This document shows, piece by piece, positions 1 through 7,387 of a stretch of DNA of 33,709 nt (position 1 is its first letter; each line of letters starts with the position of its first letter). This stretch comes from Pseudonocardiales bacterium (GTDB lineage: Bacteria > Actinomycetota > Actinomycetes > Mycobacteriales > Pseudonocardiaceae), in NCBI GenBank assembly GCA_019241525.1, contig JAFAWY010000022.1, forward strand, positions 1 through 33,709. Direction: 5' to 3'. Both the position numbers and the translations under genes were made by a program. The notes beneath the pieces were generated by a model. That model was given only the letters and a program-made list of their open reading frames with translations, did no database searches and had not been told where the DNA came from.

Positions 1-2
1 AA

Positions 3-47
3 GGGGAGATCGACAAGATCTTCTGGGAGACGAAGCAAGCCTCCTGA
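3..47 (+). CDS. C-terminal end of an unidentified protein (partial)
   Basis: The third frame from the left edge reads GEIDKIFWETKQAS and stops at 45-47. The mix of charged and aromatic residues looks protein-like compared with the other two frames, but 14 residues are too few to recognise a family. It may equally be a chance open stretch. No function is assigned. Confidence 0.25.
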   Translation, partial: GEIDKIFWETKQAS

Positions 48-834
48 TTACAGCCCCGAGATCAGCGCTGGCCAGCGAAGATTGTTCCTCGTTGGTCAGC
101 GCTGTATCTCGTTGTGACCGTCGCTGACGTCCACGGAGACGGCCACAGACGGCTCCGGCCACCGAACGTGGACTGCGAAACCGGTGGATGCCCGTGTGGT
201 TTAACGCGCGCATGCGTCGGCCGGATGCGACCATGGATATGCGGCTGAATCACCTGGAGGCACACGTGACCGAAGCGCGGGATGACGAACACCACGAAGA
301 TCCAGACAACGCTGCCAGCGGCCACGAAGACGAGCCCATCAACGATCCGCTTACTCGAACCGACGTGGAAGCCCGCCGGGTTCCCTTCGGGTCCCAGCAC
401 TCGACCAGTTAGCAGCGTCAGAGGCGTTGGGGTCAGACGTGACCTCGCGGCGTAGCAAGGGGGGAGCGGCCGCGTCGGTGCATCTCCTCCCCGCGTAAGC
501 CGAGCTGGAGGGACCAGCACCTGGTTTCTGGTGTAGAGAAATAAGCTTCATACCGCTGTCACGCTGCGAGCTGCGGCCGTCACGATAAGTGGCAACGGAC
601 GCAAGTTCCCTCTATTGGCGATTTGCACGTTGGAGAATGGCGCGCGAATATGGGCGGTTGGTGCAGCTGCGCGTGCGTGCGAATGTGCATCGGCATGGCG
701 TTCCCGAGGACGGCACGGGGATGACACGCTCGCGGCGCGTGGACACCAGTTGCCTTGCCGGTTGTGGTGACCTTGTGTTCGTGACGCTCGTGGGTGAGGA
801 TCGCGTGGGTATAGCTCAAGCAGGTCAAGCGTCG
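48..834. other. Stretch without a recognisable gene
   Basis: No frame gives a protein I recognise. On the minus strand, a frame read from about 396 down to 62 contains one strongly hydrophobic segment (GLVFVAAGSVVWIFVVFVI, about 294-350) followed by a His/Arg/Pro-rich tail. This could be a small single-pass membrane protein, but the only plausible in-frame start is a GTG near 396 without a Shine-Dalgarno sequence. The opposite plus-strand frame (188-412) is acidic and low in complexity. Between 590 and 834 the frame of the following regulator is open, but this extension is not typical of its family. Confidence 0.4.
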
Positions 835-1743
835 ATGGACGGTGGTCCTGTGGGCCAATCCCGGGGGCTCACCGTGCTGCGCACCACGCTAGGTACTCAG
901 TTACGCCGGCTACGCGAAGCCAGTGGTGTCACCGCCGCGGTAGCGGGTCACGCGATCCGGGCATCTCACATCAAGATCAGCCGTATGGAGCGCGGCCGGA
1001 TCGGGTTCAACGAGCGCGATGTGGCCGATTTGCTCACTCTCTACGGCGTTACTGACCAACACCAGCGTGCAAAGTTTCTGGCGCTGGCTCGCCAGGCCAA
1101 TGCAACGGATTGGGCGCATCACTACAGCGATCTTTTGCCAAGCTGGGGCCAGACCTACTTGGGTCTAGAGCAGGCCAGCTCGGTGATCCGCACCTATCAA
1201 CCGCGGTTGCTACCCAGCCTGCTACAAACCGAAGGTTTTGCCCGCGCCATCCTGCGGTTGTTGCATCCGAGTGCATCGGCTCTAGATATCGAGCGCAGGC
1301 TCGCTTTGCAGATGACCCGCCAGGAAATCTTGACTTCCCCCGATGCGCCTCGCCTGTGGGCGGTGATCGATCAAGCCGCGCTGTGGCGGCTTGTCGGGTG
1401 TTCGACACTGCAGGAGCAGATCAAGCATCTGATCACAATGGCCCAGTTACCACACGTCAGGTTGCAGCTGCTACCCGTTTATTCCGGTGAATATGTGGCC
1501 ATCCGCGGCCCCTTTACGATCCTCCGGTTCGCCGAACCCGAGCTGACGGACATCGTGTACCTTCAGCAACATACCACTGCACTGTGTCTTGATAGAGATG
1601 AAGACGTGCAGCACTACCGGGAACTGATGGATCATATATGCGTTCTTGCCAAGTCGCCGGCGGATACAATCAGCTATCTAGGCGCAATCCTCGCGAATTC
1701 TGAAGTGCCCATAGACCAACCATGGGCTTGCGACATCAGATAA
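835..1743 (+). CDS. XRE-type helix-turn-helix regulator with DUF5753 domain
   Basis: Predicted DNA-binding regulator of 302 aa. Residues about 15-70 form a Cro/C1-type helix-turn-helix (TTLGTQLRRLREASGV, then KISRMERGR, the usual recognition-helix ending). Residues about 90-280 match the DUF5753 sensor-like domain of Scr1-type actinobacterial regulators (GLEQASSVIRTYQPRLLPSL, LLQTEGFARAIL). The frame is open back to 589, but the ATG at 835 gives the usual family length; GTG at 850 is an alternative. Such genes normally sit next to a small DUF397 gene, and together they form toxin-antitoxin-like or morphogenesis-control pairs. No DUF397 frame is visible on either side here, so this copy looks orphaned. 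The ligand and targets are unknown. Confidence 0.85.
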   Translation: MDGGPVGQSRGLTVLRTTLGTQLRRLREASGVTAAVAGHAIRASHIKISRMERGRIGFNERDVADLLTLYGVTDQHQRAKFLALARQANATDWAHHYSDLLPSWGQTYLGLEQASSVIRTYQPRLLPSLLQTEGFARAILRLLHPSASALDIERRLALQMTRQEILTSPDAPRLWAVIDQAALWRLVGCSTLQEQIKHLITMAQLPHVRLQLLPVYSGEYVAIRGPFTILRFAEPELTDIVYLQQHTTALCLDRDEDVQHYRELMDHICVLAKSPADTISYLGAILANSEVPIDQPWACDIR

Positions 1744-2108
1744 GCACACGCGTTACCGAACAAATCGCAATGTCGACACACTGGCTAAATTTTCCCGCAC
1801 CGTTCACGGACTGCTGACGCTCACTCTGGACGCAGACACACTCCGGTGGCTCCAGCGGTCAACCTCGAATACCGTAACCTTCACTTTCCAGAAGATCGAA
1901 GGAGGCCCGCAACTATCTCCTCAGCTGACGCAGAGCTCTCAACCGTCGACTACGCCCGGACCGGGGGGCCGTCGCTGCCTTAGACCACGTCGCTACCGGA
2001 TTCGTGCCCGCCGGTGGTCGTGATGGCGGGCCAAGCACGCGAGTCATGCCGGATAACCGGTGCGGGGATCGACAGCGAGCCCTGGTACGGCGCACGATCG
2101 GCTACACC
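1744..2108 (+). other. Intergenic stretch with an orphan Shine-Dalgarno-like sequence
   Basis: No recognisable gene. A strong GAAGGAGG lies at 1898-1905, but no ATG, GTG or TTG follows at a usable distance; the nearest in-frame codon is ATC at 1915, opening a frame of 22 codons. This may be the remnant of a lost gene start or a chance match. The frame of the next gene is open from 2004, with an alternative ATG at 2046. Confidence 0.4.
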
Positions 2109-2888
2109 GTGGACGCAGTAGAGCACTTCATCGGGTTGCTGGCCGGGCGCGGGCCGGGGCCGGATCTTGACGTGGGCGCGCTGGCGATCGCCGCTGGTGC
2201 CGATCCAGATCTTGACCCGGGCACGTGGCTACAAGAATTGGATCGCTTGGCGCAGGGTGTCGACTCGCTTGAGTCGCTCATCCACCGGCTTTTCGTCGAG
2301 GAGCGCTTCGCCGGCAATACCACCAACTACTACGATCCGCGCAACTCGCTGCTGCATCAGGTCCTCCGGCGCAAGCTCGGCATCCCCATCACGTTGTCGA
2401 TCGTCTGCCTCGAGGTGGGGCGCCGTGCTGGAGTTGCGCTCGAGGGCATCAGCATGCCCGGCCATTTCCTCGTCCGTCCGATGGCCACTGATCACTACCT
2501 CGACGCGTTCAACGGCGGCACGCTGCTTGACCTGGCCGGTTGCGAGGCGTTGTTCCGCACCGCCAACCAGGCGGGTCCGGACGTCCCGTTCGAGCGGCAC
2601 TTGCTCACGGCCGCGCCCAGAAGGGCGATTTTCGCCCGCGTTCTGCAGAACTTGCGGGCAGTTTATCGGAATCTTGGACGGCCAGCTGATCTGGAATGGG
2701 TATTGCGGATGCGTCTTGCGCTACCCGGCGTGGGCGCAGAAGAGCTCATCGAGTTGGGGCATACGTTCGGCCAGCTGGCTAATTTCCGCGACGGCGCCAA
2801 ATTCCTGGAATCGCAGATCCCCAGATGGCCACAGCATACGGAGCTGCTCCAATACGCCGCACGCAGCCTCCGCGCCCAGCTCAACTGA
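2109..2888 (+). CDS. SirB1-family protein (transglutaminase-like domain plus TPR-like tail)
   Basis: Protein of about 259 aa in the SirB1/Transglut_core2 family. Visible landmarks are DLDVGALAIAAGADPDLDPG near the N-terminus, then YYDPRNSLLHQVLRRKLGIP and ITLSIVCLEVGRRAGV, and the PGHFLVR segment where transglutaminase-like folds place a catalytic His. The C-terminal 80 residues (RAVYRNLGRPADLEWVLRMR, then a second helical pair) look like tetratricopeptide helices. The biochemical role of the family is not established in actinobacteria. GTG at 2109 gives the usual family N-terminus; ATG at 2046 would add 21 residues (RCGDRQRALVRR) that I do not recognise. It converges with the membrane protein gene, 53 bp away. 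Confidence 0.8.
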   Translation: MDAVEHFIGLLAGRGPGPDLDVGALAIAAGADPDLDPGTWLQELDRLAQGVDSLESLIHRLFVEERFAGNTTNYYDPRNSLLHQVLRRKLGIPITLSIVCLEVGRRAGVALEGISMPGHFLVRPMATDHYLDAFNGGTLLDLAGCEALFRTANQAGPDVPFERHLLTAAPRRAIFARVLQNLRAVYRNLGRPADLEWVLRMRLALPGVGAEELIELGHTFGQLANFRDGAKFLESQIPRWPQHTELLQYAARSLRAQLN

Positions 2889-2941
2889 GGGTTTGTGGCG
2901 TCAAAAAGGTGTGAAATATCCAAATGATGTGTAAACACCGG

Positions 2942-3340
2942 TCAGCGCGTTGCCCTGTGTGCATCAGTGGCCCAGCGCCGGGCCGATGCACAGAACAGCA
3001 GTATCAACACAGCCAGACAGAATGCTCCGGCCGGTACGCCATAGAGGGGCTGCGACGACGGCCCGATGGCATACCAGCACACCCCGAGTAACAGCAATTG
3101 GGCGACGGTAGCCGGAGTGCGCGCACCATGCTTGCCCCGCACGAGATTGACACCCACCGTAAGTAAGATCACTCCGAAACTCAGCAGCCAGGCTGCAGTG
3201 GCCGCAATCGGTACCGGACCGGTGGATCCCCGTACCGCCGCAGTGAGCAACCAGGCTCCGATCACCACGCCGGTCAAGCCTTGCAGCACTACCAGCACAC
3301 CTGCGGCGCGTACCGGCCGCGGCACGTCGGCGGGCGTCAT
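2942..3340 (-). CDS. Small integral membrane protein, four predicted helices
   Basis: A 132-aa protein with four hydrophobic segments: about residues 12-34 (AAGVLVVLQGLTGVVIGAWLL), 45-66 (PIAATAAWLLSFGVILLTVG), 77-92 (TPATVAQLLLLGVCWYAIG) and 101-119 (PAGAFCLAVLILLFCA). The C-terminus is basic and probably cytoplasmic. Its position beside whiB1 resembles Rv3217c of M. tuberculosis, also annotated as a conserved membrane protein; the match is by context and topology only. ATG at 3340 is preceded by GGAG about 7 nt upstream. A 13-codon upstream frame ends in a 4-nt overlap with this start, so translational coupling is possible. No function is known. Confidence 0.75.
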   Translation of the reverse strand: MTPADVPRPVRAAGVLVVLQGLTGVVIGAWLLTAAVRGSTGPVPIAATAAWLLSFGVILLTVGVNLVRGKHGARTPATVAQLLLLGVCWYAIGPSSQPLYGVPAGAFCLAVLILLFCASARRWATDAHRATR

Positions 3341-3378
3341 ACCGTCTCCGCGGGGCCATGGAGGTCTGCGGGGCTCAT
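3337..3378 (-). CDS. Possible 13-aa leader peptide ahead of the membrane protein gene
   Basis: ATG at 3378 opens MSPADLHGPAETV and ends with TGA overlapping the ATG of the membrane protein gene (ATGA). Its first residues echo the start of the downstream protein (MTPADVPRP), so it may be a duplicated start region rather than a functional leader. No strong Shine-Dalgarno sequence was seen in front of it. Confidence 0.2.
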   Translation of the reverse strand: MSPADLHGPAETV

Positions 3379-3553
3379 GCCAGCAGATTAGCCGCCAACC
3401 TCGGTCTTTTCTCCAGCCAGCCCGAGCACCGGCTACGGCGCAAGGAGTCGCGAGAAGTGACCCGAAACGTTTTGGTATCCCGCCTCGTTAGGAGTGACAG
3501 GGCTAGCTGCCAGGAAGCCCCTGACCAGATCGGTGTGTGGGTTTACTGGCGAC

Positions 3554-3579
3554 TCACCAAGATGATCATATCTTGATGA
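3554..3579. promoter_or_regulatory. 26-bp operator-like inverted repeat
   Basis: Arms TCACCAAGAT and ATCTTGATGA are complementary at 9 of 10 positions around a 6-bp centre (GATCAT). It lies about 175 bp from the start of the membrane protein gene and 254 bp from whiB1. The size and symmetry fit a dimeric repressor site, but no cognate regulator can be named. There is no T-run, so it is unlikely to be a terminator. Confidence 0.4.
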
Positions 3580-3742
3580 GGGAGCGAAGCGGGCAGTGGT
3601 GAAGAAGCTGCCGTGACGCACAGTGACGTCCGAATGGTGCTTGGAGAATCGGTTTCACATGTGGTCGGTGGTTCGATCAGTCGGGTACTCCTGGGTGAAT
3701 TGGCTCACTGTGTCCGTAGATACCTCTTGACATCACGGATGA

Positions 3743-3760
3743 TTGTGAAATCATTCACAA
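3743..3760. promoter_or_regulatory. CRP-type binding site upstream of whiB1
   Basis: TTGTGAAATCATTCACAA is an 18-bp site with 7-bp perfect arms, and it contains the full TGTGA-N6-TCACA consensus. Its centre lies about 81 bp before the whiB1 start. In M. tuberculosis, whiB1 is controlled by the cAMP receptor protein Rv3676, so the site fits known biology. TTGACA (3727-3732) would place a -10 inside the box, but no good hexamer is present there, so whether the site activates or represses cannot be read from the sequence. Confidence 0.7.
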
Positions 3761-3832
3761 GCCCAAATGACATGACGACGACGGCGCTGGGACAAAGCAG
3801 TTCACCAGCGCGATCGACGAGGAGCAAGCACG

Positions 3833-4087
3833 ATGGACTGGCGCCACCGCGCGGCCTGCCGAGACGAGGACCCCGAGCTGTTCTTCCCTGTGGGAACCAG
3901 CGGCCCCGCTCTTCTGCAGATCAGCGAGGCGAAGGCCGTCTGCCGCCGCTGCCCGGTTAATGCTGAGTGCCTTAATTGGGCACTCGCCTCCGGGCAAGAT
4001 GCTGGCGTGTGGGGCGGTATGAGCGAGGACGAGCGGCGCGCCTTGAAGCGGCGTAACGCTCGGACCGGGGCCCGTAACGGCGTCTGA
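3833..4087 (+). CDS. whiB1: WhiB1-type iron-sulfur transcription regulator
   Basis: An 84-aa WhiB-family protein, the same length as M. tuberculosis WhiB1 and similar almost throughout. The four cluster ligands are C9, C37, C40 and C46 (the C-X2-C-X5-C pattern within KAVCRRCPVNAEC), which bind a nitric-oxide-sensitive [4Fe-4S] cluster. GVWGGMSEDERR is the family turn, and KRRNARTGAR is the basic DNA-binding tail. WhiB1 binds the principal sigma factor and controls essential genes; in mycobacteria it is essential. ATG at 3833 is preceded by GAGGAGC (about 3819-3825). A CRP box lies upstream and a strong terminator follows. WhiB1 rather than another paralogue is supported by the ELFFPVG motif and the pdtaS neighbour. 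Confidence 0.95.
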   Translation: MDWRHRAACRDEDPELFFPVGTSGPALLQISEAKAVCRRCPVNAECLNWALASGQDAGVWGGMSEDERRALKRRNARTGARNGV

Positions 4088-4110
4088 TTCGCGCACAGAG
4101 CACGACCAAC

Positions 4111-4146
4111 AGAGGGCTTGGCACCGATTTCGGTGCCAAGCCCTCT
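4111..4146. terminator. Bidirectional terminator between whiB1 and pdtaS
   Basis: A perfect 16-bp stem (4111-4126 with 4131-4146) closes a 4-nt ATTT loop. It sits between the whiB1 stop at 4087 and the pdtaS stop at 4186, where the genes converge. No long T-run follows on either strand, as is common in actinobacterial terminators. Confidence 0.85.
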
Positions 4147-4185
4147 GTCATCAGTACATGCCAAATCCGATGGGGCGTTAGTACG

Positions 4186-5673
4186 TCAACGGCGGCCTGC
4201 CAAGGGCAAACTCAGCATTGCCACAGTGCCGCGGGGCTGTCCGCGCTGCAATTCGAGAGATCCTTGCAGTTCGGAACCGACGAGGGTACGGACGATCTGC
4301 AAACCCAGCCGTTCGGCTCGCGACAGGGAGAAATCCACCGGCAGACCGCGGCCGTCGTCAGAAACAGTCACTTGCAGCGATCCGGCGGACCGTTCAGCGC
4401 GCAGCACCACTTCGCCCCGGCTGCCCGGCTCGAACGCATGCTCCAGAGCGTTCTGGACGAGTTCGGTGAGCACCATGACCAGCGGTGTAGCGAGTTCGGC
4501 AGCGAGTATGCCGAACTCGCCTTCCCGCCGGATGACGACTCGGCTCTCTTCTCCTGACACCTCAGCGACCATGGCGACCACCTTGTCCACGACCTCGTCG
4601 ATGTCTACCCGTTCATCCAGAGACATGGACAGCGTCTCGTGCACCATGGCGATGGAGGCCACCCGGCGCACCGATTCCTGCAGAGCCTGGCGGGCTTCAA
4701 CATTCGCGGTGCGCCGAGACTGCAAGCGCAGGAGAGCAGCCACCGTTTGCAGGTTGTTTTTCACCCGATGGTGAATCTCGCGAATGGTGGCGTCCTTGGA
4801 CAGCAACGCACGATCCCGGCTGCGTAGCTCCGTCACGTCGCGGACCAGCACCAACGCCCCGGCCGGCGCACCGCGCGGCCGTAACGGCAGCGCCCGGAAC
4901 AGCATCGTGGCACCGGCTGCTTCGGCCTCGATACGGGTGCTCGGGCTGCCCTGGATCGCGCCCAGGATGCGCTGCGCAACCTCCGCGCCATCGAACGGGT
5001 CGGAAATCAGGGTGCGGGTCAGCAGGGCAAGCCGCTCGCCCCGTAGTTCAGCGGCATGTCCCATGCGGTGATAGGCCGACAACGCGTTGGGACTCGCGTA
5101 GATCACGATTCCGTGCGGGTCGACCCGGAGCAAACCATCCCCCGCTCGCGGTCCACCTTGCAGATCTGGGGTGGTGTCGGTGTCTGGGAAGGTGCCGTCC
5201 ACCAGCATCTGGCACAGGTCCGCGGCGACACCCAGGTACGCGATCTCCAGCGGACTGGGCACCCGAGGAACCGCCAGATTCGCCTCCCGGCCCAGCACAG
5301 CGATCCACCGCTCACCTAGCCGTACCGGTATCACCTCACGCCGCACCGGAACACCAAGCAGCCAGGAGGGCTGTTCCTCGCGCAAGATACTGCCGTGCCG
5401 CAACGCCTTGCTCAGCCATAGGCGCTCAGAGTCACTTGCCCGGGTGCCGACGAGGTCGTCAGGATGGACCGTGGGGCCGGTCGTCGGCCGGACATGCGCC
5501 ACGCATAAGAATTCCTCTGCTTGATCGGCGGCGTTCAGCGGAGCCCACATCAACAGATCGGCGAATGCCAGATCAGCCAGTAGCTGCCACTCAGCGACGA
5601 CCCGCTGCAGGTGAGTGACCGCTGCGCCGGGTAGTCGGGTATGCCGGGCGAGTAACTCACTGAGCGTCGACAT
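4186..5673 (-). CDS. pdtaS: PdtaS-type sensor histidine kinase
   Basis: A 495-aa cytosolic histidine kinase of the HisKA_2 type. The N-terminal GAF-like domain spans residues about 1-155, a PAS-like domain 175-285 (RVDPHGIVIYASPNALSAYH), and the phospho-acceptor motif IREIHHRVKNNLQT carries H301/H302. The C-terminal ATPase domain shows TELVQNALEHAF, DDGRGLP and LGLQIVRTL. In M. tuberculosis PdtaS phosphorylates the RNA-binding antiterminator PdtaR and takes part in copper and nitric oxide signalling. From memory, the mycobacterial protein has two nearby cysteines (CVAQC); here the segment reads CVAHV, so only C57 remains. No pdtaR partner lies in the window. It converges with whiB1, and synteny supports the name. 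Confidence 0.93.
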   Translation of the reverse strand: MSTLSELLARHTRLPGAAVTHLQRVVAEWQLLADLAFADLLMWAPLNAADQAEEFLCVAHVRPTTGPTVHPDDLVGTRASDSERLWLSKALRHGSILREEQPSWLLGVPVRREVIPVRLGERWIAVLGREANLAVPRVPSPLEIAYLGVAADLCQMLVDGTFPDTDTTPDLQGGPRAGDGLLRVDPHGIVIYASPNALSAYHRMGHAAELRGERLALLTRTLISDPFDGAEVAQRILGAIQGSPSTRIEAEAAGATMLFRALPLRPRGAPAGALVLVRDVTELRSRDRALLSKDATIREIHHRVKNNLQTVAALLRLQSRRTANVEARQALQESVRRVASIAMVHETLSMSLDERVDIDEVVDKVVAMVAEVSGEESRVVIRREGEFGILAAELATPLVMVLTELVQNALEHAFEPGSRGEVVLRAERSAGSLQVTVSDDGRGLPVDFSLSRAERLGLQIVRTLVGSELQGSLELQRGQPRGTVAMLSLPLAGRR

Positions 5674-5709
5674 TGCGGCTCACCGCCGGCTGGCCCACTC
5701 GCAGAGACG

Positions 5710-5925
5710 TTACTCAACCACGGCGATCAAGTCGCCCTGCTGCACGACGTCGCCTTCTGAGACCGCCAACTTCGCGACCGTTCCGTCCACTTCGGATAAG
5801 ACCGGGATCTCCATCTTCATCGACTCCAGGATTACCAACGTGTCACCGTCCGACACCGCATCGCCCTCGGCGACCACGATCTTCCACACGTTGGCCACCA
5901 TTTCGGCCCGGATCTCCTCGGTCAT
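5710..5925 (-). CDS. Biotin/lipoyl-attachment protein (TB7.3-like biotin carrier)
   Basis: A 71-aa single-domain biotinyl/lipoyl carrier. ESMKMEIPV places the modified lysine at K37 in the centre of the hammerhead fold, with the mirror half (GTVAKLAVSEGDVVQQGDLI) completing it. Met-Lys-Met is typical of biotinylated proteins. It corresponds in size and position to the M. tuberculosis biotinylated protein TB7.3 (Rv3221c). ATG at 5925 follows a very strong AAGGAGGGCGATCC. Biotin carriers serve acyl-CoA carboxylases; the free-standing biotin carboxylase at 26578-27915 lacks its own carrier domain and is a candidate partner, which is inference only. Confidence 0.92.
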   Translation of the reverse strand: MTEEIRAEMVANVWKIVVAEGDAVSDGDTLVILESMKMEIPVLSEVDGTVAKLAVSEGDVVQQGDLIAVVE

Positions 5926-6062
5926 GGATCGCCCTCCTTAATGCTGTGCCTGCCATCCAACCACGCTGAGCCACCTACTCCGCGACGCAGTCATAGCGCA
6001 CCGTGACACACTGGTCCACGAACACAATCGCGTCGTTGGAGAATCAGAGAGGTAGGACAACA

Positions 6063-6137
6063 GTGTCCAAGAAGGGCCGTAAGAAGCGTAGCCGCAAGCG
6101 CAACGCTGCCAACCACGGCAAGCGTCCCAACAGCTGA
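6063..6137 (+). CDS. Ribosomal protein bL37 (24 aa)
   Basis: GTG at 6063 opens a 24-residue, extremely basic peptide: SKKGRKKRSRKR followed by NAANHGKRPNS after the initiator. It matches in length and pattern bL37, the small actinobacterial large-subunit protein found in the mycobacterial ribosome structure (RGRKKRDRK...ANHGKRPN). A purine-rich AGAGAGGTAGGA (6046-6057) supplies the Shine-Dalgarno sequence. It stands alone on the plus strand, divergent from the biotin carrier gene and convergent with rsrA, 48 bp away. It is easily missed by gene callers. Confidence 0.88.
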   Translation: MSKKGRKKRSRKRNAANHGKRPNS

Positions 6138-6185
6138 GGTCCCGCTGCGGGCCCGTCGTGACAGACGGTGAGCCCGCAGCACGGA

Positions 6186-6545
6186 TCAACTCTCGGTTGA
6201 CAGCCAGGCGTGCGATTCGACGCTGGAGACCTCGACGATGGTGCCGTCTTCGGTTTGGTGCACCGTCACTTCCGCACCGAGAACGGCCTGCCGGATCATG
6301 ATCTCCCGGATTGAATCGCGTAACCGCTGCTTGAGCGCGTCGGGTGCGTGATCACCGCCGCATTTGCGGGCCAGCAACGCCTTGAGGTGCTCCTCGAGGC
6401 CGTACTCTTCCAGGCACGGGCCACATTCGTCCAAGTGGCGCTGTAGCAACTCCCGGCGTTCGCGGTTGCATTCGTTGTCCAAGAACATCCACAGCTCGGC
6501 GAGAACCTGGTGGCAGTTGGTCTCGTGTGGCTTTCCACAGCTCAT
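6186..6545 (-). CDS. rsrA: RsrA/RshA zinc-binding anti-sigma factor
   Basis: A 119-aa ZAS-family anti-sigma factor that holds the SigR-type sigma factor inactive and releases it when its thiols are oxidised. Key residues are C11, H37, C41 and C44 (the H-X3-C-X2-C signature in RHLDECGPC); these positions coincide with those of Streptomyces coelicolor RsrA. Residues about 60-85 ([20 protein letters not shown]) form the next predicted helix. The start overlaps the sigR stop by four bases (ATGA), so the pair is translationally coupled. The C-terminal 35 residues are acidic and less conserved. Confidence 0.94.
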   Translation of the reverse strand: MSCGKPHETNCHQVLAELWMFLDNECNRERRELLQRHLDECGPCLEEYGLEEHLKALLARKCGGDHAPDALKQRLRDSIREIMIRQAVLGAEVTVHQTEDGTIVEVSSVESHAWLSTES

Positions 6546-7261
6546 GACGCGACCTCCGCGTCACGCAGGAAGCCCCGCTCCCGGGCCACCCCGGTCAGCA
6601 TGTCGCGCAGTTGCTTGCGCCCCCGGTGTAGCCGCGACATCACAGTCCCGATCGGGGTGCCCATGATCTCGGCGATCTCCTTGTATGCGAAGCCTTCGAC
6701 ATCGGCCAGGTATACGGCCATGCGGAACTCATCCGGCAATTGGCTCAAGGCTTCCTTGACATCAGTGTCGGGCAGCCTGTCCAGTGCGTCCATCTCTGCT
6801 GACCGCAAACCCGACGAGGTGTGCTGCGCAGCCTGCGCGAGCTGCCAGTCGGTGATCTCCTCAGAAGGTTGTGCCACCGGCTGACGCTGACGCTTGCGAT
6901 ACCCGTTGATGTAGGTGTTGGTGAGAATACGGTATAGCCAGGCCCGCAAATTGGTCCCTTCGCGGAACGAGTCGAAAGCGCCGTAGGCCCGCAGGTAGGT
7001 CTCCTGGACAAGGTCCTCCGCGTCGGCCGGATTGCGGGTCATCCGCAGCGCCGCCGCATAGAGCTGGTCGAGCAACGGCATGGCGTCCCGCTCGAACCGC
7101 GCGGTGCGTTCTTCCGGCGTCTCCTCCGTTACGGAAGTCTGATCCTCGACCTTCGATTCGACGGCGGGGGTTTGCTCCCCGACGTTCGACTCGACGAGTG
7201 TCTCTTCGGGGCTCGGCTCAAGCTGACCGGATCGGGCAATCCCGGCGCTGTCGGCTGACAT
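6542..7261 (-). CDS. sigR: SigR/SigH-type ECF sigma factor
   Basis: ECF sigma factor for thiol-oxidative and heat stress, partner of RsrA. Region 2 is seen in [20 protein letters not shown] and [12 protein letters not shown], with [20 protein letters not shown] and [10 protein letters not shown]. Region 4 is [40 protein letters not shown], then RKQLRD. ATG at 7261 gives 239 aa; 7279 is an alternative, and the frame stays open much further upstream. A consensus sigma-R promoter at 7388-7413 excludes starts before about 7380. The roughly 45 residues before region 2 are acidic and hold an imperfect repeat (VESNVGEQT / VESKVEDQT). In S. coelicolor an upstream start makes a longer, unstable SigR; a GTG near 7372 could do the same here. 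Confidence 0.92.
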   Translation of the reverse strand: MSADSAGIARSGQLEPSPEETLVESNVGEQTPAVESKVEDQTSVTEETPEERTARFERDAMPLLDQLYAAALRMTRNPADAEDLVQETYLRAYGAFDSFREGTNLRAWLYRILTNTYINGYRKRQRQPVAQPSEEITDWQLAQAAQHTSSGLRSAEMDALDRLPDTDVKEALSQLPDEFRMAVYLADVEGFAYKEIAEIMGTPIGTVMSRLHRGRKQLRDMLTGVARERGFLRDAEVAS

Positions 7262-7387
7262 AATTCCGACCACCCCCATGCCCAGGTCTGCATTAGTGGT
7301 TGAGGGTACGCGCCAATCGACCAGTAAGCCCAACGAGCTCCGTGGGGTCTGGCGGCACTGCTGAGCTGTCACTACCACGGCCGGGGT

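Larger units (their letters stand above)
3379..3832. other. Divergent intergenic region between membrane protein gene and whiB1
   Basis: About 450 bp without a recognisable gene. It carries a 26-bp inverted repeat at 3554-3579, a short CACATGTG palindrome at 3656-3663, a TTGACA hexamer at 3727-3732 and a perfect CRP-type box at 3743-3760. The open frames in both directions have no family resemblance. Its length and the palindromes suggest a regulatory region serving mainly whiB1. Confidence 0.6.

Noticed and set aside
62-520. 152-codon minus-strand frame at the left end as a confident gene
   Set aside because: It contains one hydrophobic segment but no credible start or family match, so it is only mentioned within the gap description.
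3665-3690. tRNA T-loop-like GGTTCGATC
   Set aside because: No matching acceptor, D or anticodon arms could be found around it.
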